From positions 60,258,277-60,322,276 of the forward strand of contig JBCFYV010009882.1 of NCBI GenBank assembly GCA_039000515.1: 64,000 nucleotides of DNA. Reading direction: 5' to 3'. Each line of letters opens with the position of its first letter. The first letter of the stretch is position 1. Of the stretch, positions 1 through 11,890 are shown in pieces. This stretch comes from Timema cristinae. Lineage: Eukaryota; Arthropoda; Insecta; Phasmatodea; Timematidae. The notes beneath the pieces are model-generated. The model did no database searches, was not told where the DNA came from, and saw only the letters and a program-made list of their open reading frames with translations. Made by a program: the position numbers and the translations under genes.

Positions 1-1295
1 ATATATACTGGACTTTTTTACATATTATTATTTTTTAAGCAAAGTTTCTATAACTTCTAGATATATTGCTAGTTAGTTTACCCTCATGTCTGAAATAAAA
101 CCCTGGTGCACTTTTATAACTTATCCTTTTCATCCGTACGCTTAGTCTAATTAATTTAAAAAAACAGTTGTTGAACTCAGCAATACCGAGACTCAATTTC
201 GACCCACTTGGGTTAGTAACTATCCTCTCATAGATGGCTGGTCAGAATTTGAAGCGCAATTAAATACGGGAGTCGATATTTTGTAAATAGAGCTGCAATT
301 AAATACATTTATTATTTACTTAAAATTGTAATGCTTCTATTGCTTTTAAAATAAAATAAAATTATTCCTACATAAAGAATAATTTAATAATTTTCAATTA
401 TTTTGGTCCAATAATAGATTTTATTAGATATATTTTTATACTGCGTCTTACTACTAGTCCAGGCTATATGTATATTAATTCCGCTTGAGAGGTAGCGTTA
501 AAAAAGGAAGAATAAAAACTCTACATGTCCACCGATGTGGGTTTAGCTCGATTGAGTTCTATAGTAATTTGTTTTATTGGTCTCTGTTTCAATTTTTAAA
601 TACTATTATGTAAAATACTAGGAAATTTGGTCCACGATGACTAATGCACCCTCTCAACCTTTTTTCTTCCTTGTCTCATCTCCTGGTTGAAGTGCCTTCA
701 ACACTGAAAATAGCAGTCTAGCTGTCTCAGAACCGTTCTTTGACAATCAGCCAACGAGAATCTTCGCCTCTCTTTCGCTTCCTCTCACATTCGTTTCTCT
801 TTTACCGTACACTTTGCGCTGCGCCTTCTCTTTTATTATAAACCCCTTACATAAAAAAAAGCAACGATGAGAAAATAAACCATCTAAGAGTCTGTGTGAA
901 AGACTGTGTAGAGATGTAAACCAACCAACTAAAGAAACCAAGCGAAGTGAACACATGCTAACTTGGCGACTCTCGCGCGCGCGTCAAACACGCGTGTGCT
1001 TTCAGCGTTCTTCCATTTGCTTAGTCCTCCATCTCTTTTGAAGTGACCTGAACCCGCTCCATGCAGACAACAACCGAAGTAACCTTATCTTACGCGTCAA
1101 CTTTGGATGATGGCTTAACATCCACACAAGACAATCTTTCTTGACAAACTGCTTGGCTAGTAGCTGCTCCCTGGTTGAATGGGAATCACGCATTGGTGGG
1201 AGTGACTAGCATTTGGACGCAACAAGTGTGGATTCGTTACAGTTATTGATAAGTGACAGAGTGGAGTGGATATATTTTGAAGTACAACTATTGCA
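1..1295 (+). promoter_or_regulatory. Upstream region of the putative lectin gene
   Basis: No convincing coding sequence is visible. The region from about 740 to 1210 is richer in C and G than its surroundings and includes a CG-alternating stretch near 973-995. An arthropod-type initiator (ACAGTT in GTTACAGTTATTG) lies at about 1237-1249, roughly 50 bases before the ATG at 1296, so transcription could start there. The assignment as promoter and 5' UTR is inferred from position only. Confidence 0.3.
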
Positions 1296-1341
1296 ATGTG
1301 GTTTTATTTAGTACTACTTCTTTTCTCCGGCTTCTATAACG
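1296..1341 (+). CDS. Signal-peptide exon of a putative secreted C-type lectin (exon 1)
   Basis: The ATG at 1296 opens 15 codons coding for a short start followed by a hydrophobic core (MWFYLVLLLFSGFYN), then one base and a strong splice donor, G|GTGAGT, at 1342. This is the composition of a secretory signal peptide. The exon ends in phase 1. The next recognisable exon in the same orientation, the lectin exon at 47356, begins after CAG in the matching phase, and the junction codon would be glycine. The short mature N terminus before the first lectin cysteine fits a secreted single-domain lectin. The exon is small, so the link is an inference from signal-peptide character, donor quality and phase. 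Transcript data would settle it. Confidence 0.55.
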
Positions 1342-3110
1342 GTGAGTCATAATTTCATTCTTTTCCACTTGATCCGAACTATTGAAATATTGCATACGTG
1401 GTATGAACAAATACTATTCTATTTAATTTTTGTTTGGTGAAGAAAGTCTTCCATGTTAAACAAAGATTTTTAATGGTAATCATATTTAAAATGATATTGA
1501 CAATAATGGTACATTCTCGATTTAACTAGTGTATTTACATAATTTAAATTGTTTTATGATGAGCACAAAATAAATAAGATTTTTCTACAATATAGTGTTA
1601 AAATATTTCGGTGGATAGGGCCTATTAAAATCAAAGTTTCTACACTCTTCAGTTGTGACTAATCTTATTTATCTTTTATAATTTTTTTTAAAAGTGACTA
1701 TATTATAAAATGATCCCACTATCTTATCAATAAAATACATTATACGACTTATATACGATTTAGTTATCATAGTGCAATGAAAACAATGTCATTCTTTTAT
1801 TTAAACTAGTAATTAATTTAACCATGACGCACTCAACTGATATAATGTAATTAAAAATTATTCCCCTGATAAATATTCCATGACACACACTCATAAAATG
1901 ATTAATGAAGGCTTTAGTGTGGCTCCAGATAGTATTTTACAGAGGTATCGTACAACAAACATAGCAAATCAAGTCTTATTTTTATTAGAGCTTCAAAAAA
2001 AAATACACTTATGGTGCAGCAGAAATGAACAAGAGCTGAGTAAGTCCCTTCAAGCACCACGAGATTTGAAAACTGATGTCATCAAAGAGGTGACATTGCT
2101 TCTTCCCGTGGATATCTTTTTTTTTATATCTCAAACACACTCATTCTAATTTGCTAACCTTGGTGTGACAACAGACGTCAAAGCGAAGCACAATCCTTTT
2201 ACCTTGACGATAACCACTTCACACGGATACAAAAATGACGGACATTTTGCAGGACGTATTTGTTGAAACTATTAACACATTTGAAAGGCTTGATGTAGGT
2301 CGTACAGCCTCATTTCTTAAAATATAATGTAAATAAAGTCCAGGTACGAAAGCTCAGGAAGATTTTTAAAGTGGTATGTAAATATTATTCTTAAATACAC
2401 ACATTTATTTACTCTTTTTATTCTCTGAGCGAAGTCCTTTTTTATCCAGTAACACCTGCTGCGGCTGAGAACATTAAAATAGTACTAGAAAATGCAATAT
2501 AATAAGTCAAACATTCTTATATCCTTAAAATGCAAGGGAAATTAATAAGAATAAATAAAATGCTTTTAAATATAGCAGCTGAAAAACTAAATGTAAGTTT
2601 TTTTTATACAAACTATAGTATGATGTTTTCTTGGATAGTTTTGACTTAATTTCTTAAAATGTAACATTTCAACTAAAATCTACAACTTATTTATTTCCAG
2701 ATTAGTCAAGTTAAATTTTAAAAAATATCACCAGGCGTTCTTGTTTATAATCACATATTATTTTGGAATAATTTAGGAAGGAAATGTCGAGTTGTTAAGT
2801 CAAATTTACTATAAAGAGGTAATTATCTAGGTCTGCTTGTTTTCCCAATTATGTAGGCCTATAGCTATTAGCCGATTTTATTGTGAAAATATGACTTTTT
2901 TTTTGTTGGGGGTTGGCAAGGCTGGGGTGCGGGGGAGTCAGATTCTTACAGATCATCCAGGCCCTCTGCAAAGTTCAAAAAAGGGAATATTTAAAATAAA
3001 ACCAGATAAAAGTAGAAACATCTTTTTAAATAACTGATGTTGCTCGCGATGTATATTAGTGCTTATTTTTTAAATTTTAACTGCAATATTGGTCAAGCGG
3101 AATAAATGGT
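1342..3110. other. AT-rich intronic stretch, no gene seen
   Basis: The sequence is AT-rich and all reading frames are short. The 89-codon open frame at 1880-2149 has no recognisable domain and no splice context that would make it an exon. I see no repeat with defined ends here. Confidence 0.4.
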
Positions 3111-3300
3111 ATGTGCGTCTAGTTTTTCTTGCTGATGATGGTCGACTGGGGTTCAAATTCCATCAGGCTGTAATGGGGGTAGTTTTTCCTAAATGTTTTT
3201 TCATTCTACCTTCACGTAAATGTAGTTATATCTTCCATAAAACATACCTTTCTCATCCAGTGTAAGACGCGCTCATTATTTTCAACGCCAACTCTGGAAC
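3110..3300 (+). repeat. Diverged tRNA-derived SINE fragment (family B)
   Basis: A B-box-like GGGGTTCAAATTCC sits at about 3151. It is followed by a GGGGGTAGTTTTTCCTAAATG segment and a CTACCTTCACGTAAATG segment. The same order of motifs recurs at 7655, 50185, 51500 and 52470 in this window. The copy is diverged and its ends are not clear. Confidence 0.45.
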
Positions 3301-3777
3301 ACCCAACATGAGGCTAATAATATAGAAAAAATATCTAATCCAGAATACAAGATAAGCCATCAAATCACGTGTAACATCCATCTACCATTTTCCATTGAAG
3401 AAGCATTAAAAAGTTTTATTCATCCCGATGAACACTAAGTTTTTCTATTGGTTACCTACATTAAAAACACTTTGTTTGTCTGGCTATAAAATAGCAAAGT
3501 TCTCAGTAGATATGGACCAAACTCGCTACAATCACATATGAAGGGCATCAAGGGCAAGATTTTGCCTTGGAAGAGGGTGTTCATTCTACACCAACACAAC
3601 TCCATGTGTGTCCTGTCTATGAGTCAATGTGCCATTGTAAACAAATATTATTGTTTCTTATTACTGTATTACATTAAAAAATACACACTTTTAATTAAAA
3701 TATGATTATCCTTAAAATATTGTGATTTGTATTTCTTTTTAAAAAAAATCCCAAATTATTAGTTTAATACACTCAGC

Positions 3778-4012
3778 GCATTTGAGTTTTTTAATAGACC
3801 CCGCGACTAGGCCATTACGCGGTTTAATCATGCTTGTGGGGTAGGAATGAGAAGATAAAAACTAAGGTAATTGTACCCGAATCCGTGTGGGATGAGAGTG
3901 GAAACCAATTAGGAAAAAACACCTTCACCCTGCCCAGCCGGGATTCATTCAAACCCTGACCTCACCATTACCTGAACACCAGACTAGACGATATAAACGC
4001 TAAGCCCTTGTT
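3778..4012 (-). repeat. Diverged tRNA-derived SINE (family B), inverted
   Basis: Read on the minus strand this stretch has the family-B layout: a tRNA-like head with a B-box-like motif near 3940-3965, then the GGTTTTTTCCTAAT-type segment, then a segment related to the CCTCCACGCAAATG core. It is old and its termini are uncertain. Confidence 0.4.
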
Positions 4013-4185
4013 TACACTAATGTGGATCTTGAGCTATATTAGTGGCTGTAACCTGTTGTTCGGATTCTAAATCGATCCACTTCCACCCTATCCGTTTTCC
4101 TTTATGTTTGAGACGGTATTCGAACTAGAAGAGTTTATATGTAAAGATATAAACACTTTAGTATTCTCAGGTCTATCAAGACTTG

Positions 4186-4614
<429 letters not shown>

Positions 4615-4739
4615 CAAGCCTTGTTCTTCTAACACCTTAAATATTCACAAGGGAATAGCAAAAGGTGCCTGTTCTGGTGGCTTTGTATACCCTGAGGCTC
4701 ATGGATCCGTGTTCGATTCAAATTTGTGCTAATGAAGCT

Positions 4740-5378
4740 GCTTAATATTTAAATATAATCTGATTTCTAGATGTTATCACTAGGTATTTTGTATAAGGTG
4801 TTCCGACCTCGGTGAAGCTAGTTTGTAAGTCATGTGCTGATTTAATGTGTGCGTTAGTAGGAAAAAATTCAATGAAAAAACTTGTTTAGTAGATTATCAT
4901 GTTAGTACATTTTACGCAGCAAATTGTATTTGACTCTTTGGTTTATAATTTCTCGCATTACGAATATATATTTATAAAAAATGCAGAAATAACAAAAGCT
5001 ATAGCTGACAGTTGACAAACCTAAGAAAAGATAAATTGTACGATGCACTGTCCATACTTCGAGCATGTATAAAATAATATCCACTATTACAGAAACATAT
5101 TATTTTTATGTACATTTGAAACTCCCCATTTCCCTGACCTCCATTTTAAAAAGAAGTGGTTTGATAGAAATATATTTCAAATAAAAAGTTTTTTTATTTT
5201 TTATATTCCTACAACTTATAATTGAGAAGTTATTTGGCATCTCAAGGCGTAGTGAAGAAATGATAAAAATTGAAGATATCCGCTAATGTAAAGTACCCTC
5301 TAAGTCAGTTTTCCGGGAGATGAGATGCGTTATTCTGTTTGTTATATTAAAAAATGTCTAGTTAGGAATTTTATTTAA
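4740..5378. other. AT-rich intronic stretch, no gene seen
   Basis: I find only short reading frames. A weak tRNA-like B box, GTGTTCGATTC, lies just upstream near 4711 and may be the head of another decayed SINE. Confidence 0.35.
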
Positions 5379-5379
5379 A

Positions 5380-5745
5380 ATTGTTAGAGTTGATTTTGGG
5401 AAAGTTGCTTTTTTCTATTCATCCTTTAGCCCTTAATTTTGCTGTTAAATAATTAATTCCGAAAATCCCTCTGGGAACCTTATGAAAAATCTAGATACTA
5501 ATTCTTACCCCGATCAGTTAAATATTTTAGTCTCTAGGCCCAGATACAGACAGACAAATAGACAGGCAGACGGCATCGCAAAAAACACTCTTCCTGGCTC
5601 CTAACTGGGTCATGAAACGTCGACATACATCAAAATCTGGGACTAAATTTTTTTGACGATCATAATAATTAATCTTATTCCCTCCAAGGGTTCGCAGGAG
5701 ACTAAAATTATTAATTCAAAATCACCCGTTTAATATAAATATATA
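5380..5745 (+). repeat. LINE-type 3' fragment with a CAGACAGACA-rich tail
   Basis: The stretch contains CTCTAGGCCCAGATACAGAC followed by AGACAAATAGACAGGCAGACGGCATCGCAAAAAACAC. The complementary arrangement (GTTTTTTGCGATGCCGTCTG...TCTAGGCCTAGAG) occurs at 60082-60132, so this is a dispersed repeat with copies in both orientations. Tails of this kind are common at the 3' ends of RTE-like LINEs. No reverse-transcriptase coding remains are visible, so the class is inferred. Confidence 0.35.
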
Positions 5746-5754
5746 TATTCTCTT

Positions 5755-6185
5755 CTTCTTATGTCAACAACCCGAAGGCTGGTATGATGTGATTACTATC
5801 CATCCATCGTCGGGCATGCACTCAGCCCTTAAGCTGGTTAGTGCTGCCTACACCATCTGGTATAAATCCCATGAACTAGAGGAGTTCAGAGAGTGTGGTG
5901 GTACCCCGTTGCCTTCTACAGTGAATTTATATTAGAGAGCACAAAAGGGCCTACCAACTTTGCCAAAAAAGGTATTTTCACATATCTTCCAGGGTTCTTT
6001 TATATGCCACAATCGATATGGGACAGACAACTTTAATTCCCCTGGGAAGGAAATTGTGCTACGGAATTTTATTGCCCAAGAAAAATGCATCGACCCCGGC
6101 TGGGTTTGAGCCCACGAACATCGGGTTATGAGACGAGCACTTTACCCCAAGACCACCGAGGTCAAAATATATATTGATAGAACAC
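5755..6185 (-). repeat. tRNA-derived SINE (third head type), inverted
   Basis: On the minus strand an A-box-like GGTCTTGGGGTAAAGTGC (near 6160) is followed by a B box GGGCTCAAACCC (near 6106), as expected for a tRNA-derived RNA polymerase III promoter. The body runs to about 5755, where the minus-strand end reads CCAGCCTTCGGGTTGTTGAC. The head differs from families A and B. No clear target-site duplication was found. Confidence 0.5.
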
Positions 6186-6415
6186 GTACTTTTAATAATA
6201 ATATAAAACTTACAGTTAAATATATATGCAGAGGTTCCAGAAGCTCTTTGAAAGTGGGGGGAAGGGGTGAGCACAACTAAGAAGGGTCTGATGGTCCTTC
6301 CTGTGTAAAATTTTAAACTCTAGATGACACTTGAAGTTATTTGAAGGTGGGTTATTTTTTTATGGGTATTCATTTTATGCCTTTTTTTTTTTGTCGCCGA
6401 GCTTAGTAATAAATA

Positions 6416-6681
6416 GGGTGACCTGGTGGTCTAGGGGTAAGGTGTCAGACTTCTGTGCTGGCGGCCGGGGTTCAATCCTCGGTCCCGGCACAGATTTTTC
6501 TGATTTCCAAACCCTTCCTACACCTCTAACAAGACATCTTGTGAATGTGTGGAGTGCCAGGCCGCCACCGTGGTTCGGATTCCACGTTAAACTGTAGGTC
6601 CTTCATTTCATCTCACAATCACCCTACCATTACACATTAGCGTAAGTGCGTATAACCCGAACGGGTAGTAAGACGCGGTGC

Positions 6682-6723
<42 letters not shown>
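6416..6723 (+). repeat. Complete tRNA-derived SINE (family A) with 13-bp target duplication
   Basis: This is the cleanest copy of family A. It has a tRNA-like head (A box near 6423, B box GGGGTTCAATCC near 6468), a body of about 190 bp, and the 3' tail TATAACCCGAACGGGTAGTA followed by (TAA)n. It is flanked by a perfect 13-bp direct repeat, TTAGTAATAAATA, at 6403-6415 and 6724-6736. That is the hallmark of target-primed reverse transcription. The perfect duplication suggests a fairly recent insertion. Confidence 0.9.
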
Positions 6724-6724
<1 letters not shown>

Positions 6725-6739
6725 TAGTAATAAATAACA

Positions 6740-7654
6740 TGTTAGGAAGAAAGGATACTAAGCTACAATTTTTTTTTGTTAACAATGAAAATTTTACTTT
6801 GGTTTTACTTTATATCTGGTAGAACCATATTTATGAAAGGGGACAGTTAAAAAAAGTTTTATATGTAAAGGTGGCTCGGAGCATCTCCCACAGATTCTTT
6901 TGGAAATTAAGATGCACTTACTAAGCCATTTAGATTGGTGCTCATTAAAAAAATTGAAGATTTAAATTTTTTATAACTTATATAAAGTGGTCCTTACCTA
7001 GAAGATTTTTTAAATTTGAATTCTTCCTTAAGTTATTTATGGCCGACACTATAAAGCACATTCGAATGACAACAGTTCTCAAAATACTTCCTATATTTAG
7101 CCGAAGGAAAATAACTAATATACGGCTAGAGTGAGAACTTAACATTTTTTTTTAAGAAAAACACTATTTTCGACAGTTTGCATACAGAGTGAAATTCAAA
7201 GCATACACTTTCAAGATTTATTCTTATGACATTTGGATTGATCCTGAATCAATCGACAACATATTGGTTGTTTGTCAAACTAAAGTGCTTGGAATACTGT
7301 CATATAATTTGCCTTCCAATACCTTTTTATAGTTTTGAAATAAATATAATAATTTTACTCAAACTTTATAAAGTTGCAGTATGTTTTTAAAATGTATTTT
7401 GATGCAAGGTTATCTTTCATCTCTATATCCTTTAACTTCAGAGGTAGTGAAATAAATCTAAATGGGGAAAATTCACTATAGGGGGTGAGGAACAATATTT
7501 TCCCTACTGCGGCAATGCCCCTCCTAAAGCCTCCTAATCCCAATTCCACCACCACTCATACTATCAAACAAAGATCAGATGATCATAATATGACCATGTG
7601 AATGAATATATTTATGTAGTATTAGTAACTTTGATAACTGTAAGATACTAGGGT
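6740..7654. other. AT-rich intronic stretch, no gene seen
   Basis: Only short reading frames are present on both strands and none shows a recognisable domain or a repeat with defined ends. Confidence 0.35.
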
Positions 7655-7925
7655 ACCCGCTTCAATGGCTGCATAGTCCAAGGCACTATTCTCGCAGTAA
7701 ACTAGACTACTGATGACGTAGATATCGAGGTTCGAATCTTGGTTGTGTACACTGAGGCTGGTTTTTCCAAAATAGTTTTCTTATTTTTTTTCTCTCCACG
7801 AAAATTCAGGTACATTTTCTCTAAATATAACCTTGCTAATTTCTAAAACCATTGGAGTAACTAGTACATAGGTGTAGAACCCGAACGCTGAGTAAGACTC
7901 GTTGTTAAAAAAATATACTAATTTC
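7655..7925 (+). repeat. tRNA-derived SINE (family B)
   Basis: A tRNA-like head ends with the B box GAGGTTCGAATCTTGG near 7727. It is followed by the family segments GGCTGGTTTTTCC and CTCCACGAAAATTCAGG, and then a tail, TAGAACCCGAACGCTGAGTA, that matches the tail of family A at 6650-6680 with a few changes. The two families therefore share a 3' end while having different heads. Confidence 0.6.
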
Positions 7926-8934
7926 GTTAATAGCCCTACTACAATACATAAACGTAATAATTATACACTTCCTCTACATTCTGGCATTCTGTAACCTTAA
8001 AATATATTCTCAAGGGTAACGGATGGTTACAAAAAGGTATTTTAAGTCCAGTTTATTTCTTATAAAACCATATATTTTTAAACACATTCAAACATGGTCG
8101 TTTCCCTTTACAATTATGAAATTCCCAATTTTCCTCAAGTTTTCAGTAGCAAAGAATATATACTTTCCCAGGATTTTATTAGAAAATCTTCAATAATATC
8201 ATAAATTTCCCTTTTTTATAATTGATTTTAAGCGCAAAGATGATAAAAAAAATCACATCAATTTGAGATAAAATAAATTTCTACCTTTGGATATGCTTTA
8301 TACTTCGTATTTAAGAGATTATTTCAAAACCATTCTAAAGTTTTAACGAATTTGTATTATTTCTTTGACTTCTAGACTTATTCCTGTCCCCCAAAATTCC
8401 CTCGACTTTTTCAGGTTTTCTTGTTTGCTATTAACATAACCTACTATCAACCCTGTCGAGGCTGATAATGTAGAAGGAAACTTAATGAGCCTTTAAACTA
8501 CATGCAGCATAATCAAATAATTATAATTTAATAATATTGTTTACAATAAGTTTAAACAAATTATGATATTTATTAAAATAACAAAAGAGATTTTGCTACC
8601 ATTTCCAGCTTTTCATTTTATTAGGGTGGCCAAAAATAATAGTTGGACTATTTAAAAAAAAAACTTTTGCGTGTCTAAATAATTAAACTTTCAATTCAAA
8701 TGTAAAATTTTATTAAATCAAGCTAATAGGTTTAAATAATTAGGCCTATTGGGATTGGGCCTTTAGGATTTACTATTTTGGTATTTTTCAAATACGAACG
8801 AATAATGTTTTATTATATTTTCGTGTAAGGTTTTTTTATGTGAGGAAAATTAGGTCATTTCAATATTCTCTTTAAACTTTGGTCATGTTAGTGAGATTTT
8901 TTCAAAGAAACTAAGATATTTGGTAATACTAACT
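7926..8934. other. AT-rich intronic stretch, no gene seen
   Basis: Homopolymer-rich A/T sequence with no supported coding region and no repeat boundaries that could be placed. Confidence 0.35.
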
Positions 8935-8937
8935 TAA

Positions 8938-8963
8938 GGCCCCCCTTACACGATCAATATATT
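8938..8963 (+). repeat. Left terminal inverted repeat of the Harbinger element
   Basis: It starts GGCCCCCCTTACACGATCAA and runs to the palindrome CAATATATTG. It pairs with the right end at 11941-11965 apart from one extra C. Further CAATAT-type motifs follow within the next 60 bases and could be binding sites for the element's own proteins. Confidence 0.9.
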
Positions 8964-9066
8964 GTTTCAATATTATTGCTTCAATATATTGAAAAAATTG
9001 GTACCCCCTCAGACGGCTCAATAATATTGGTCAATATTATCAGTCACAATCTTGCTTTGAAGGAGG

Positions 9067-9549
9067 ATGTCTCCACATAGAGAAGCTACCGGTACTTTAA
9101 ACGCGCCCAGCATGTATCTTTTTAATGATGCTGAATCCAGTAGTTTATTAATTGCCTTGTCTACAGCATTAAAGAACAAGAGTAAAAAAAAGAGACAGCG
9201 AATAGTATGGACCAAGAATTGGTTGAGAAGACGTTCCACTCATGGACATCAGGACCTGATTCGAGAACTCACTAAAGAGCCGGAAGACTATAGAAATTTT
9301 TTACGAATGGATGAAGCATTGTTTCACGAGTTAGTGACGCTGATTTCGCCATTAATAAAAAAGGAAGATACGGTGATGAGAAAAGCCATTTCACCGGATG
9401 AGAGGTTAGCCGTCACTCTGCGATATCTAGCAACAGGGAACAGCTTCGAAGACTTGAAGTTTTCGCCGTACATTGCTGCAACAACTATCAGCGAAATAGT
9501 TGAAGAAACCTGTGATGCACTCTGTTTGTGTCTCAAAGATTATATTAAG
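9067..9549 (+). CDS. Harbinger transposase, exon 1
   Basis: This exon gives the first 161 residues of the transposase and starts at the ATG at 9067, preceded by GGAGG. It holds a basic stretch near residues 41-52 (KNKSKKKRQR) and the helix-turn-helix-like N-terminal region typical of nuclease-family (HARBI1-like) transposases, including ERLAVTLRYLATGNSFEDL near residues 118-136. It ends at a donor AAG|GTAAGA at 9550 in phase 0. The protein acts in the nucleus, cutting and rejoining the element ends together with the MADF-type partner. The intron to exon 2 is 653 bp and contains an exon of that partner on the other strand. Confidence 0.88.
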
Positions 9550-9671
9550 GTAAGAAAACAATAAAACTAGTTAGTAACATTAAGTAACTTATTTATTAAA
9601 TGGTTTTTTGAAATAAAGACAAATAATTAGATAAAAAAATACAATATTAAGTAAATAATTATTTAAATGAC

Positions 9672-10109
9672 TTATTGAAATGAAGAAAATAAATTAGCCA
9701 CAGAGCCCTGATTTTGGTCTACACTCTCAGAAAAAGCCAAATTTTGCATTTGAGAGTAATTAGAGGCACTCGAATATGAACCATGCGATAGAGGGGTGCT
9801 AGTTCTTGCTGGTTCGTTTCTGAGTACTGAGCCCCGGTGAAGTGTACCCATTTGCCCCTCAAATATTATTTCGTTTATAAATTTTTTGGCAAACAGTTGT
9901 TGCTGGGGAGCCATCTTCATGAGTTCTGTAGCCCAAGTGGTAGCCACCTGAAGCTCAGCTGAGACAGGTTCTTGAAGCCGAGTGCAGGCCAATCTAATGA
10001 GCTCATCTGCTGGATCTTTTGGCTGAGGCCTCTTTTTCTTTGTAGGCCGTGGGGTACTACTAACAGCGTTTTCAGTGTCATGAATAACCGAAAAGTCCAC
10101 AACAGAACC
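9672..10109 (-). CDS. Harbinger-encoded MADF/BESS protein, exon 3 (BESS region)
   Basis: This is the last exon of the element's second gene. The acceptor TTTTTCAG reads on the minus strand just above 10109. The reading continues in phase 0 through a basic patch (PTKKKRPQPKDP) to a BESS-type motif (LFAKKFINEIIFEGQMG, about 80 residues in), and ends at a stop at 9672. BESS motifs mediate protein-protein contacts. A minus-strand poly(A) signal lies at about 9592-9597. The whole exon lies inside the intron of the oppositely oriented transposase gene. Confidence 0.8.
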   Translation of the reverse strand, partial: GSVVDFSVIHDTENAVSSTPRPTKKKRPQPKDPADELIRLACTRLQEPVSAELQVATTWATELMKMAPQQQLFAKKFINEIIFEGQMGTLHRGSVLRNEPARTSTPLSHGSYSSASNYSQMQNLAFSESVDQNQGSVANLFSSFQ

Positions 10110-10202
10110 CTGAAAAAGCAACGAAAGAAAAAATTACAAAGGAAAATGAAATCACTATCATATAGTGTAAATATTAATATCGTTTAATTCTTGTTGTTTC
10201 AG

Positions 10203-10961
10203 ATGCCTGGATGCCCTGAGGAATGGAAGGCTTTAGCAGAAGACTTCAAAAGGCGATGGAACTTTCCGCACTGCACAGGCGCTTTAGACGGCAAACATAT
10301 AACAATTATTAAGCCTGCCAAGTCTGGTTCATTTTATTACAACTATAAAGGGACATTCAGAGTAGTATTAATGGCTTTAGTAAATGCCAATTACGAATTT
10401 ATTATGGCTGATTGTGGCATAAATGGCCGTGTTTCTGACGGTGGTGTATTGGGCTACACAACGTTTGGAAAAAAATTGGCTGAAGGTACCCTTGGTCTTC
10501 CTGCTATGGAAGAGTTGCCCAACTATCCCGTAAAACTGCCGTATGTTTTTGTTGGTGATGATGCCTTCCCATTAACTGAAAATTTAATGAAGCCCTACCC
10601 GGGGAGAGACCTCACTGATGATCAACGAATATTTAACTATCGTTGCAGTAGAGCTCGAGGCATCTCTGAAAATGCATTTGGAATTATGACAGCCAGATTC
10701 AGGATTTTTCAAAAACCTATTAGCCTCTCCCCAAAAAAAGTCAGAAGAATCGTATTGACATGCTGTTATCTACATAACTACATACGGAAGATGCGAATGG
10801 ATGACTATATGCCAAGAGGATCCGTGGACATAGAGCTTCAAGAGACTGGCGTCACAATATCTGGCGCCTGGAGAAACGAGGGTGTTGCGCTACATTCATT
10901 ATGTAGTAGTAACACAAGCAGAAACAGTACAGACAGGGTTAAATGTATCAGAAACAGCTAA
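10203..10961 (+). CDS. Harbinger transposase, exon 2 (DDE catalytic domain)
   Basis: After the acceptor TTGTTGTTTCAG (ending at 10202) this exon adds 252 residues, giving a protein of about 413 residues, normal for the family. The DDE nuclease motifs are intact. The first Asp is in GALDGKH (about residue 190 of the joined protein). Conserved Asp residues lie in MADCG (about 231) and VGDDAFPL (about 280-281). The catalytic Glu is in SENAFG (about 317), 36 residues after the GDD aspartate. A poly(A) signal AATAAA lies at 11064-11069. I see no stop or frameshift, so the catalytic core looks functional. Confidence 0.92.
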   Translation: MPGCPEEWKALAEDFKRRWNFPHCTGALDGKHITIIKPAKSGSFYYNYKGTFRVVLMALVNANYEFIMADCGINGRVSDGGVLGYTTFGKKLAEGTLGLPAMEELPNYPVKLPYVFVGDDAFPLTENLMKPYPGRDLTDDQRIFNYRCSRARGISENAFGIMTARFRIFQKPISLSPKKVRRIVLTCCYLHNYIRKMRMDDYMPRGSVDIELQETGVTISGAWRNEGVALHSLCSSNTSRNSTDRVKCIRNS

Positions 10962-11108
10962 AGCGAATATTTTAGTGGCAAAGGGTCAGTTTCTTGGCAG
11001 CATAAAGTTCTATCATAATAGATGAATCTCAATGTAAATCAATGTTTATGTATACATTTGCCTAATAAACTTTTAAAGTTGATGTTTTCTAATGAAATTT
11101 CAACCTAC

Positions 11109-11432
11109 CTCACTTTCATCCTCACAGGTGTTGATAGAATCACTTGGTGTTTCTTGGTCTATGAGAAACTTCATCGAGTCAAAATACCACAATGTCGATT
11201 CATAAACCTCCTCTGCTCCTGCACCTGATTTTTTAGAATCGTTCATTTTCTTCAACTCCTTCCTGAAGTTAGTCCAGAGGGAATTTAATTTTTTTGCCAG
11301 GTCTTCCCTCGTGGCCTTGGGGTATCTTTCGTGATAAAGTTCAAGCAATTTTTCATACGCTTGGGCTTTTTTGTCCCTGTCCATATAATCGTCTGACTTC
11401 ACTTTCCACAAGACAGGTAATGATTGGTACAA
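11109..11432 (-). CDS. Harbinger-encoded MADF/BESS protein, exon 2 (MADF domain)
   Basis: This 108-codon exon carries most of a MADF (Myb/SANT-like) DNA-binding domain. Landmarks are the conserved LPVLW near the start, DYMDRDKKAQAYEKLLELY, and LNSLWTNFRKELKKM, followed by VYESTLWYFDSMKFL. It is flanked by TGTTTCAG upstream and GAG|GTAGGT downstream on the minus strand and is in phase 0 at both ends. In Harbinger elements this protein binds the termini and recruits the transposase to the nucleus and DNA. Confidence 0.88.
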
Positions 11433-11627
11433 CTGAAACAACAATATAAAATATGGGTAAATATCTCTATATAAACACAAATACCCCGTATCTGTGATTT
11501 GAATTTATTAATTTATTTAACAAATTATAGAATGGGAGTCCAATTTAAAAAATATATCTATGCACTAGGTCCTACAAGTAGAATTTTTTTCGTACACAAA
11601 GTAGTATGTAAAAATGGGAGTACTTAC

Positions 11628-11711
11628 CTCTATACATTTCATAAGAAAAACTCGTTCCTCTTCTTTTTCTTTTAAAAGCAATTCTTTTTTAGTTAATTTT
11701 GATTTCTCCAT
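11628..11711 (-). CDS. Harbinger-encoded MADF/BESS protein, exon 1
   Basis: A start codon at 11711 (minus strand) opens 28 codons rich in Lys and Glu, ending MKCIE before the donor GAG|GTAAGT at 11627. Joining to exon 2 restores the N-terminal helix of the MADF domain in frame. With exons 2 and 3 the protein is about 280 residues. The exon is too short to be found by simple ORF length. It is supported by the splice consensus and by domain continuity. Confidence 0.75.
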
Positions 11712-11890
11712 TTTCGCGGACTTTCAACAACTTTAAGCACACCTGTTGAACACTCTAGACAGACTGACATGATATTGCGCAATATAACCCTCACACGTTA
11801 AGATAAGCTTTCAATATATTGGCGGGTCTTCAATAAAAATCAAACATTTTTAATTCTGTTCAATAATTTTTCATTCAATATTTTCCTTTC

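Noticed and set aside
6416..6490. Possible tRNA genes at A/B-box matches
   Set aside because: The matches are SINE heads flanked by target duplications; no cloverleaf-forming tRNA gene was found.
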